Shown here: positions 16,336 to 22,553 of the stretch, piece by piece
Position numbering within the stretch: the stretch's first letter is position 1
Layout: each line of letters opens with the position of its first letter
NCBI GenBank assembly: GCA_902477055.1
Contig: CABSFY010000030.1
Location: 1 to 22,553, forward strand
Length of the DNA stretch: 22,553 nt
Direction of reading: 5' to 3'
DNA from: an uncultured Eubacteriales bacterium
GTDB taxonomy: Bacteria; Bacillota; Clostridia; Oscillospirales; Oscillospiraceae
Position numbers and translations under genes: made by a program
Notes under the pieces: model-generated
Databases searched by the model: none
What the model saw: the letters and a program-made list of their open reading frames with translations, nothing else
What the model was told of the DNA's origin: nothing

Positions 16336-17213
16336 TCGATATTCTGGACCTGCTCGCGAATCTTTTCCAGCTCGGCCTTGATCTCGACGACGTTCCGCGC
16401 CTGCTCCAGATCGTTGCCCTTCGAGCCGATGGTATTCGCCTCGCGGTTCATTTCCTGCAACAAGAAGTCCAGCTTGCGGCCGACTGCGCCGCCGCCGGAG
16501 AGCAGCTCGTCCATCTGGCTCAGATGGCTGCGCAGGCGGACGGTTTCCTCGTCCACGGCGACCTTGTCGGCAAAGATCGCCGCCTCGGTCAGAATGCGGC
16601 TCTCATCGATGGTGGTGCTTTCCAACACCTCGCGCATTTTGCGCTCCAGACGGGCGCGGTAGTCCGCGACGGTCACGGGGGAGCGCTGCTCCACGCGTTC
16701 GACGCAGCTCAAGATCACCGCCGCGTGACTGCGCAGATCGTTGACCAGTGCGGCGCCTTCCCGGGCGCGCATGGCGTTATAGGCGGCAATCGCCTCATCC
16801 AGCACGGTCAGAATGTCCGCGCGGTTCTGCGCCTCGTCCTCCTCGGCCTTTTCGGTCTGGAACACCTCCGGCATCCGGGCCAGCGTCATGGCGCTGATGT
16901 CGTCGCGGACCTGATAGTCCACGCAGATCGCCCGCAGCGCCGTCAGATAACCCTCCAGCACCGGGCGGTTGAGCGCGACGCGGACACTTTCGTCCTCGCC
17001 GGTGGAATTGACGGTAACAAAGACATCGACCTTGCCGCGCGAAACGCTTTCCTTTACGCGCTGCTTTACGGCCTCCTCAACGTAGGAAAAGACTCTGGGC
17101 AGGCGCACGGAGCAATCCAGAAAGCGGTTGTTCACCGAGCGCAGCTCGACGATGATCTCGCGGCCGCGCAGTGTTTGTACCGCGCGCCCGTAGCCGGTCA
17201 TGCTGCAAATCAT
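16332..17213 (-). CDS. yicC: YicC/YloC family endoribonuclease
   Basis: YicC-family proteins are endoribonucleases implicated in small-RNA and mRNA turnover. This 293-aa protein has the diagnostic N-terminus (M-x-SMTGYGR) and LRSVNNRFLD. The C-terminal domain ends with REANTIGSKG and a helical tail. AGGAGG lies 9 nt upstream of the ATG. It follows the J-domain gene by 16 nt and overlaps remA. It is the first gene of the housekeeping run with a strong ribosome binding site. Confidence 0.93.
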   Translation of the reverse strand: MICSMTGYGRAVQTLRGREIIVELRSVNNRFLDCSVRLPRVFSYVEEAVKQRVKESVSRGKVDVFVTVNSTGEDESVRVALNRPVLEGYLTALRAICVDYQVRDDISAMTLARMPEVFQTEKAEEDEAQNRADILTVLDEAIAAYNAMRAREGAALVNDLRSHAAVILSCVERVEQRSPVTVADYRARLERKMREVLESTTIDESRILTEAAIFADKVAVDEETVRLRSHLSQMDELLSGGGAVGRKLDFLLQEMNREANTIGSKGNDLEQARNVVEIKAELEKIREQVQNIE

Positions 17214-17229
17214 ATTGCGTTTCCTCCTT

Positions 17230-17811
17230 TTAGCGGCAGCCGTTGCACAGGCAGTTGAGGCACAGCATCGTTCCGCACAGGTTCATGCAGTCGTCGGAAT
17301 CCGTGCCGCCGCCCTGCTGCCGGTAGGGCTGATAGCCGCCGCCCGCGCTGTTGGCCGCGCTGCGGTATTCCATATTGGACGGGTCCATGCTGACGGCGAT
17401 GCGGAAATTTTGCGCCGCCTCGTCCATCCAGCCGCGCCGCTGCGCGATCACGCCGCGCAGATAGTACCACTGTGCGTCGTGTGTCGGGATGCCGTCCAGA
17501 CGGCCCTCGGCCTGGTCGAGCTGGCCCATCTGGATCAGCCGCCGAATTTCGGCGTAGACGCCGGACGACGCGCCGCTCTGCTGCTGTGAGCCGTAGCCCG
17601 CGCTGCCGGTCTGCGAGGATGCGCCGCCCTTATTGGTCAGCGTGGCGTACGCCTCGTTGATCTCCTTCATTTTCTCCTGCGCCAAGTCCGCGAGGGGATT
17701 GTTGACGTAGTTATCGGGATGGTACTTCCGCGCCAGCTCCCGGTAGGCCTTTTTGATTTCATCCTCCGACGCGCCGTGGGGAACGCCGAGGACCTCATAC
17801 GGGTCTTTCAT
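17230..17811 (-). CDS. J-domain protein with TPR-like region and Cys-rich C-terminus
   Basis: This 193-aa protein has an N-terminal J-domain (1-60) with the HPD motif at 31-33, so it should stimulate a DnaK-type Hsp70. A Gly/Ser/Gln-rich linker (62-84) leads to a TPR-like helical region (about 86-145). The C-terminus has six cysteines in 18 residues (C175, C179, C184, C187, C189, C192), which could bind metal or form disulfides. It lacks the DnaJ zinc finger and substrate domain, so it is a specialised co-chaperone. Its start lies 17 nt inside the DUF5685 gene and uses GAGAGGA there, indicating coupling. The client is unknown; the neighbouring DUF5685 protein is a candidate. Confidence 0.88.
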   Translation of the reverse strand: MKDPYEVLGVPHGASEDEIKKAYRELARKYHPDNYVNNPLADLAQEKMKEINEAYATLTNKGGASSQTGSAGYGSQQQSGASSGVYAEIRRLIQMGQLDQAEGRLDGIPTHDAQWYYLRGVIAQRRGWMDEAAQNFRIAVSMDPSNMEYRSAANSAGGGYQPYRQQGGGTDSDDCMNLCGTMLCLNCLCNGCR

Positions 17812-18667
17812 TTGTTTTTCCTCTCTTACGGAACGTCCCCGCCGCGACGCTGTGCAGCACCGCAGGTAGGCCGTCGTAAATAATATTGTGCAGCAGTTCG
17901 CTGTTTTGTGTGATGGGAAGCAGCTCCAGCGCCGAGGCGGCCAGCGCGATGGATGCGTCGATCGTTTCGAGCAGGGCCTTGCGGTCGGCTTCGCTGAGCC
18001 TGCCGTCTTGCAGCTCGTAGCGCCAGCGCAGGGGATTATAGCCGTTGCGCCGCAGGTCCTTCGGCAGATCCTCCAGCGCGTCGGTCAGGTAAAGATACCG
18101 CCCGACGTGATACAGCAGCAGCTCCAGCGTCCGCCGCCGGCTGCCCTCCGGGACAAACCCGGCGCAGGCCCGCAGCAGCGAGGCAAACGCGTCCGCCGGA
18201 CGGTCGAGGCTGGCGCATCGCGCCTGCTCCAGCGCATGGAGCGCGGAGAGGCGTTCGGAAAACACGCGGTCGCATTCCGGCTGGCGCTTTGCGGCGCGGC
18301 GATAGGCCCGGCGGTAGAGCAGCAGTCCGGCGCCGCCGGTAAAGCGCTTGCCGTCCTGCCGCGCGTCGCGCAGCTTCCAGTAGCTCAAAAGCACGCTCAG
18401 GTCGGCGGCATAGTCCATTGCCGCATCGCGCGGCATACAGTCCTTCCTGCAAACGATGCGGGCCGGGCAGAAGCAGCGCTCCGGCTGCCGGCCCTCTCCG
18501 CCGCCGAGCAGGAAGTACAGAAATGTCATATCATAGTTTACAAGAAAGCGCGCCCGGAAGCCATAGCGCTTCTTAAGACAGCGGCAAAGGCCGCAATAGG
18601 CTGCGCGGTAACGCGCCTGCTGCTCCTCGGAGAGCCTGTCCCTTCGCGGGAGAACATAGCCGAACAC
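17795..18667 (-). CDS. DUF5685 family protein, possible isoprenoid-synthase-like fold
   Basis: This 290-aa family has no established function. A Cys-rich N-terminus is visible (C25, C28, C30 in YCGLCRC; C65, C67, C73, C77). The body is alpha-helical, with two Asp motifs: DARQD (101-105) and DALED followed by LPKD (196-204), the latter in YLTDALEDLPKDLRRNGY. The second resembles the LTNILRDVGEDARRGR motif of squalene/phytoene synthases, and the length also fits. This link is my inference. The start is GTG with AGGTGA 6 nt upstream, overlapping the stop of the RseC-like gene. The 3' end overlaps the J-domain gene by 17 nt. Confidence 0.85.
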   Translation of the reverse strand: MFGYVLPRRDRLSEEQQARYRAAYCGLCRCLKKRYGFRARFLVNYDMTFLYFLLGGGEGRQPERCFCPARIVCRKDCMPRDAAMDYAADLSVLLSYWKLRDARQDGKRFTGGAGLLLYRRAYRRAAKRQPECDRVFSERLSALHALEQARCASLDRPADAFASLLRACAGFVPEGSRRRTLELLLYHVGRYLYLTDALEDLPKDLRRNGYNPLRWRYELQDGRLSEADRKALLETIDASIALAASALELLPITQNSELLHNIIYDGLPAVLHSVAAGTFRKRGKTNERPV

Positions 18668-18673
18668 CGCTCT

Positions 18674-19075
18674 TCACCTGACCCTTCCGGTGATCGTCTG
18701 GCGGGGCGGATGCTTCCTGATGCGGCGGTTATAGGCAAAGGCGGGCAGCAGGCCCAGCACGAAGCAGCCTCCGCCGGTCAGGCCCGCAGGCCAGTCCAGC
18801 GCCGTCGCCGCGAGATACCCGGCAACGAACAGCCCCAGCGGCAGCAGATATACCAGAACTGCCGCAGACAGGACGGTTTTGCTCTCCGACTCGACGTAGA
18901 CGATCTCGCCGGGCTGCGCGCCGATGGGGTTTTCGGCGTGGATGCGGAGCGTCTGTCCGACTGCACCGCAGCCGCCGCATTTATGGCAGTCCCCGCTGCA
19001 CGCGCTCTGCCGCCGGACGAGCAGCATCGCCGTGCCGTCGGGCTGCACGGATTCAACGGTCGCCTTCTGCTGCAT
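18674..19075 (-). CDS. RseC/MucC-like (SoxR-reducing system) membrane protein
   Basis: This 133-aa protein has an N-terminal cytoplasmic domain with the family cysteines C26, C30, C33 and C36 (SACSGDCHKCGGC). Two membrane helices follow (about 69-89 and 96-115), then a basic tail. Proteins of this family are linked to sigma-E or SoxR control in proteobacteria and occur near Rnf-type electron transport; the role in Clostridia is unknown. The ATG at 19075 lies 4 nt after the cdaR stop. An in-frame TTG at 19093, overlapping cdaR, is possible, and neither has a strong Shine-Dalgarno. The context suggests co-transcription with cdaA-cdaR. Confidence 0.82.
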   Translation of the reverse strand: MQQKATVESVQPDGTAMLLVRRQSACSGDCHKCGGCGAVGQTLRIHAENPIGAQPGEIVYVESESKTVLSAAVLVYLLPLGLFVAGYLAATALDWPAGLTGGGCFVLGLLPAFAYNRRIRKHPPRQTITGRVR

Positions 19076-19079
19076 CGGT

Positions 19080-20300
19080 TCAGCTTGCGTCAACGACCTG
19101 CACGGTGTACGGCTCGTTGACGACTCCGGCCCTGGAGCCGTCGGGCAGCCTCACCGTCAGCGTGACGGTCTTGGTCGTCGCGTCGTAGCCGCCGGTCATA
19201 TCGGCGGAAACGAGGATGTTATCGGCGTTGAGGACATTGACCTCCGATGCCTTGCCGCGCACGGAGATGATAACGCTCTGCTCGGCGAATTCCAGCGCAC
19301 CGGTATCGTTCAGGCGCTCGATATCCGCGCAGGGAATGGTGATGCGCTTGGTCATCAGGCCGGTGAAGCGGAGGCGGACCTTCACGCTCGTGTCCGAGCC
19401 GCGAATGGTCACACCGGCAGGCAGCTCGGGTGTGATGTCCCACGTCTGGCTCTCGGTGATTTTGGCCAGATCAACGGTCATGATCTCAAGGTAATCGAGC
19501 GATTGCAGTGCCTCCTCGCTGCCGGTGACGGCGACGGTCTTTGGCTCGATGGTGCATTTCACGTTGTCCTCCGTCGCGCCGCCGCCTTCGATGAACTTCA
19601 CGCGCAGCTCGACCTGCTTATACCGCAGGATGGGAACGGTCAGATGGACCGTTTCGGACGAGGCCGTGACGTTGGCGCTCAGCGTCAGCTCCTTGCCGTC
19701 GGCATCGACGAAGGTATAGGGATAGTCCGCGTCGATATTCGCGCTGACCCCCTCCAAATCGACCTGTGCGACGGCGTGGTCGATGAGGCTGACCTCCTCG
19801 GCGGGGCCGCTGACGGACAGGGTCGTCGCCGTTTCGGTGTCGCGGATGTAGCCGTCGGCCAGCGTGCCGGAGTATTCCACCGTGACGGGCAGGTTGGTGC
19901 GTTCGCGATATTCGCTCACCTTGATGGTGATTTTATTGGAATTGGTATCGACGAGCTTGATATCGCCGGAGGCGACAGTTGAGGGTGGGTCGAGCGTCCA
20001 GCTCAGGTCGTATTCGCCCGGCGAGTCGATGTTGCTGACGTCCGCAATGGCCTCCAGTGAGCTGCTGTTCAGCTCCTTGAGGTCGGAGCGGCGGCCGGAA
20101 ATGGTCACGTTCACGTACTGCTCGGCGCCCTCGGTCAGCATCAGGTTGCGGCTTTGCAGGTCGATCAGGCCGACCAGCCGGACGCGAACGCCCTTGATAT
20201 CCGCACGGCCGTCGGGGTTGACGACCGTAACGGCATAGACCCACAGACCGATCGACACCAGCAGCGCCAGCAGAAAGGCCAGAATCTTATGTTTTTGCAT
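19080..20300 (-). CDS. cdaR: YbbR-domain protein CdaR, regulator of CdaA
   Basis: CdaR is an extracytoplasmic membrane-anchored protein that modulates the diadenylate cyclase CdaA. The 406-aa protein has one N-terminal anchor helix (about 7-25). Repeated YbbR-type beta domains follow, with about four recurrences of a V-x-V-x-G-x-x-x-x-v type strand-turn (for example VSGPAEEV and VTGSEEAL). The ATG is preceded by AAGGAG 8 nt upstream. It overlaps the 3' end of cdaA by 14 nt, which is the usual coupling. In many Firmicutes glmM follows; here an RseC-like gene follows instead. Confidence 0.93.
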   Translation of the reverse strand: MQKHKILAFLLALLVSIGLWVYAVTVVNPDGRADIKGVRVRLVGLIDLQSRNLMLTEGAEQYVNVTISGRRSDLKELNSSSLEAIADVSNIDSPGEYDLSWTLDPPSTVASGDIKLVDTNSNKITIKVSEYRERTNLPVTVEYSGTLADGYIRDTETATTLSVSGPAEEVSLIDHAVAQVDLEGVSANIDADYPYTFVDADGKELTLSANVTASSETVHLTVPILRYKQVELRVKFIEGGGATEDNVKCTIEPKTVAVTGSEEALQSLDYLEIMTVDLAKITESQTWDITPELPAGVTIRGSDTSVKVRLRFTGLMTKRITIPCADIERLNDTGALEFAEQSVIISVRGKASEVNVLNADNILVSADMTGGYDATTKTVTLTVRLPDGSRAGVVNEPYTVQVVDAS

Positions 20301-21162
20301 CGTTGTTCTCCTTTTGCTTCCACTTGCGAAGCAGCCGCTTCAGCGGGTTGCGGGTGTTGGGGTCCTCGCGCGGCGCAAGCTCGTTTTCCAGCAGCTTTTC
20401 CAGCGTTTTCGGTGCGAGATGGCGCTTGAGCATTCCGCCGATGGCGACGGAGATCGTGCCGGTTTCCTCGGAAACAATCACGACCACCGCATCCGAGGCC
20501 TCGCTCATGCCGATGCCGGCGCGATGGCGGGTGCCGAGGTCGCTGCTGATGTTGCGGTTCTGCGTCAGGGGCAGGACGCAGCCCGCTGCCGCGATGCGTT
20601 CGTTGCGGATGATGACCGCGCCGTCATGAAGCGCCGCCTTCGTGAAGAAAATGTTTCGCAGCAGCTCGCTGGACACCTGCGCGTCGATGACCGTGCCGCT
20701 TTTCTGCCAGTCGATCAGGGAGGTGGAGCGTTCAAAGACGATCAGCACGCCCGTGCGTTCGCGGGACATCGTCTCGCAGGCCGAAACGGTCTGCTCGATC
20801 ACGCGGTCGATGTCGCGCTTTTCTTCCTTGGTCGAGAGGATCTCGCGCAGGCTCTTTGCGCCCAGCTTTTCCAGCATCCGGCGAATCTCCGGCTGAAAGA
20901 CCACGACCAGCACGATCAGTCCAATCTCCAGAATTTTATCCAGAAGATAGTTCATCAGATACATATTTAGTATCTGCGTGACGAGCGTCAGCGCCAGAAT
21001 GATCAGCACGCTTTTCGCGATTCGGGAAGCCCCCGTCGTCTGGATCATGATGATGATGGCGTAGATCACCAGCGCGACCAGAAGAATATCCACGACGTCC
21101 ATCAGCCGGATCGTCGGCAGCATCGAGAAAAAATCTCGGAAGTATTCAATAATTGTATCCAT
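20287..21162 (-). CDS. cdaA: Diadenylate cyclase CdaA
   Basis: It makes cyclic di-AMP from two ATP; this messenger controls potassium and osmolyte transport and cell wall balance. The 291-aa protein has N-terminal membrane helices (about 23-41, 50-69, 78-91). The DAC domain that follows has the catalytic DGA (180-182) and RHR (212-214) motifs. The ATG at 21162 was preferred to an in-frame TTG at 21168 because family members begin close to this point and GGGG lies upstream. A near-consensus promoter lies at 21227-21255. A GCGCG/CGCGC hairpin (21175-21188) sits just before the ribosome binding site. The C-terminus is basic. Confidence 0.94.
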   Translation of the reverse strand: MDTIIEYFRDFFSMLPTIRLMDVVDILLVALVIYAIIIMIQTTGASRIAKSVLIILALTLVTQILNMYLMNYLLDKILEIGLIVLVVVFQPEIRRMLEKLGAKSLREILSTKEEKRDIDRVIEQTVSACETMSRERTGVLIVFERSTSLIDWQKSGTVIDAQVSSELLRNIFFTKAALHDGAVIIRNERIAAAGCVLPLTQNRNISSDLGTRHRAGIGMSEASDAVVVIVSEETGTISVAIGGMLKRHLAPKTLEKLLENELAPREDPNTRNPLKRLLRKWKQKENNDAKT

Positions 21163-21226
21163 AAGCAAAACCCCGCGCGGTGCCGCGCTTCCGTCCGAAT
21201 GGTATAGTTACATAGTTATTCATCTA

Positions 21227-21255
21227 ATTATATCCGATTTTCTTCGCTATGGCAA
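21227..21255 (-). promoter_or_regulatory. Strong sigma-A promoter for the cdaA operon
   Basis: On the minus strand TTGCCA (21255-21250), a 17-bp spacer and a perfect TATAAT (21232-21227) lie 65 nt upstream of cdaA. It begins about 20 nt after the aminotransferase stop. The predicted leader of about 58 nt carries a small GC hairpin (21175-21188) followed by GGGGTTTT, which could modulate initiation or transcription. Confidence 0.8.
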
Positions 21256-21276
21256 GGGGCAATCCCGGCGGCGGCT

Positions 21277-22389
21277 CTATTTTTTTGAAAACATTTTGTT
21301 ACAGACAACGGCGAAGCGCTCGACCTCGGCGGGCGTGTTGAACGCCGAGAAGCTGACGCGGAACGTCCCGGTTGCAAACGTTCCTGCGCTGCGGTGCGCC
21401 AACGGTGCGCAGTGCAGGCCCGCGCGGACGGCGATCCCCTCCGACGCAAGCCGCTGCGCCGCCTCCTCGCAATCCGTGGTTGCCGCGCGAAAGGAAACGA
21501 CGCCGCTTTGCTGCTCGCCGAAAAAGCCGTGCAGTCCGGCAATCGGCGCGGTTTTTCGCTCCAGCAGCCGGACGAGCGTCGCCTCGCGGCGGAAAATGCG
21601 CTCCGGTGTCGTGCGCCGGACAAAGCGCAGCCCCTCGAGCAGACCTGCGATGCCGCAGACGTTGTGCGTCCCGGCCTCCAGCCGGTCGGGCAGGAAGTCC
21701 GGCATGGTGATCTGCTCGGAATTGCTGCCCGTACCGCCCTCCAGCAGCGGCCTGCCCGGCATCGCGCAGAGCAGCAGCCCGGTTCCCTGTGGGCCGTACA
21801 GCCCCTTGTGGCCCGGCATGGCGATGAAGGCTGCACCGGTTTTTTCCAGCGAAACCGGCAGCGTCCCTGCCGATTGCGACGCATCGACGATCAGCGGAAC
21901 GCCGTGCATCCGGCACAGCGCGGCGATGTCCGCCAACGGCAGGATATAACCGAATACGTTGGACACGTGCGTGCAGACCACGGCGGCGGGCCGGCGCGCC
22001 AGCGCCTGCGCCAGCTCCTCCAGCAGCCGGTCGGGTCGGAACAGCGCCGTTCCGACGACCGTAAGCTCCGCGCCCACGGCATGAAGCGGCCGCAGGACCG
22101 CGTTATGCTCAAAGCCGCTGACGATCACGCGGTCGCCGGGCTTTACCAGCGTCTTGATGGCCAGATTCAGTCCGTGCGTCGCGTTCATAGTGAATACCAC
22201 CTGCTCCGGCGCGGCATCGAACAGTTGCCCCGCGAGGCTGCGGCAGGCAAATACGGTCTGTGCCGCCCGTTCCGCCGCCGGATGCCCGCCCCGGCCGACG
22301 CTGGCGTGCGTCCGGATGGCGCGGGCGACGGCCTCGGCCACGGACGGCGGCTTTTGCAGCGTGGTCGCGGCGCTGTCAAAGTAGATCAT
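21277..22389 (-). CDS. Class V aminotransferase, cysteine desulfurase family
   Basis: This is a PLP enzyme of the cysteine desulfurase/selenocysteine lyase group, which takes sulfur (or selenium) from cysteine (or selenocysteine) as an enzyme persulfide. The 370-aa protein begins MIYFDSAATT. It shows the EHNA histidine (H95), D169 in VDASQ and the Schiff-base lysine K195 in GHKGLYGPQGTG. A likely persulfide cysteine is C327 in GLHCAPLAH, like the GHHCAQP loop of SufS. The ATG at 22389 follows AGGAGG by 7 nt and overlaps the DUF3343 stop as ATGA; an in-frame GTG at 22407 would place that site inside the ORF. No SufU/IscU gene is adjacent. Confidence 0.9.
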   Translation of the reverse strand: MIYFDSAATTLQKPPSVAEAVARAIRTHASVGRGGHPAAERAAQTVFACRSLAGQLFDAAPEQVVFTMNATHGLNLAIKTLVKPGDRVIVSGFEHNAVLRPLHAVGAELTVVGTALFRPDRLLEELAQALARRPAAVVCTHVSNVFGYILPLADIAALCRMHGVPLIVDASQSAGTLPVSLEKTGAAFIAMPGHKGLYGPQGTGLLLCAMPGRPLLEGGTGSNSEQITMPDFLPDRLEAGTHNVCGIAGLLEGLRFVRRTTPERIFRREATLVRLLERKTAPIAGLHGFFGEQQSGVVSFRAATTDCEEAAQRLASEGIAVRAGLHCAPLAHRSAGTFATGTFRVSFSAFNTPAEVERFAVVCNKMFSKK

Positions 22390-22553
22390 GACCGCACCTC
22401 CTGCCACTGCCCGTCCTGCCTGCGGTAGACGCGCCGGTAGGACAGTCCCGCGCGGTCGAGCAGCGCCCTGGCCCGCTCATAGCTCCGCTCCGGAAGCCGC
22501 AGACTGTAGCCGCAGCCCTGCTGCCGCAGCTCCATCGGCGTGCGTACCGCCGC
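22386..22553 (-). CDS. DUF3343 domain protein (putative Se/S carrier-like), partial
   Basis: Only the last 55 codons are in the window; the 5' end lies beyond the right edge. The visible part contains RTPMELRQQGCGYSLRL with the conserved Cys-Gly pair. A helix-rich stretch and a basic YRRVYRR end follow, matching the small DUF3343 family annotated as putative selenium or sulfur carriers. The stop overlaps the aminotransferase start as ATGA, so a desulfurase and its possible acceptor are co-translated. Identification rests on a short segment, and the function is inferred from family annotation. Confidence 0.7.
   Translation of the reverse strand, partial: AAVRTPMELRQQGCGYSLRLPERSYERARALLDRAGLSYRRVYRRQDGQWQEVRS

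Overview
The window is GC-rich bacterial chromosome that reads as Clostridia, most likely a spore-forming Oscillospiraceae/Ruminococcaceae relative. The evidence is the gene order rsmB-fmt-def-priA-rpoZ-gmk-remA-yicC next to rsgA, a PASTA kinase and a PP2C phosphatase. It is supported by a SipL-like SPOCS/LysM spore-coat protein, strong AGGAGG-type ribosome binding sites, DUF5685 and DUF3343 genes, and short hairpin-rich intergenic repeats. No phage, transposase, tRNA, rRNA or CRISPR array was found. Almost every gene lies on the minus strand, so the layout below follows transcription from right to left.

Right end (22553-19080): the 3' end of a DUF3343 gene overlaps a class V aminotransferase/cysteine desulfurase-like gene by ATGA. 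A near-consensus promoter then drives cdaA (diadenylate cyclase) and cdaR (YbbR regulator). Next come an RseC-like membrane protein, a DUF5685 protein with two DxxxD motifs, and a J-domain/TPR protein with a Cys-rich tail.

Centre (17213-4949): a dense, largely coupled housekeeping run. It holds yicC, remA, gmk and rpoZ (RNA turnover, matrix regulation, GMP kinase, RNAP omega), then priA, def, fmt and rsmB (replication restart, N-terminal formyl cycle, rRNA methylation). It continues with rlmN, prpC, prkC and rsgA (rRNA/tRNA methylation, cell-wall-sensing kinase and phosphatase, 30S maturation GTPase). Many junctions are ATGA/GTGA/TTGA overlaps or a stop codon inside the next Shine-Dalgarno.

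Left end (4948-1): a 51-aa membrane peptide not previously called, a SipL-like protein with a possible sporulation-type promoter, a repeat-filled convergent gap, a small plus-strand lipoprotein, a divergently transcribed four-cluster ferredoxin, a DUF4190 membrane protein and a divergent Lgt-like protein.

The least explained structure is a family of intergenic repeats. A composite element of serial hairpins ending in a CTACG-flanked palindrome occurs three times (89-263, 2949-3089 inverted, 8874-9028). Three solo palindromes of the same kind lie at 2731-2910. The hairpin arms differ between copies but stay complementary, which suggests selection on the folded form.
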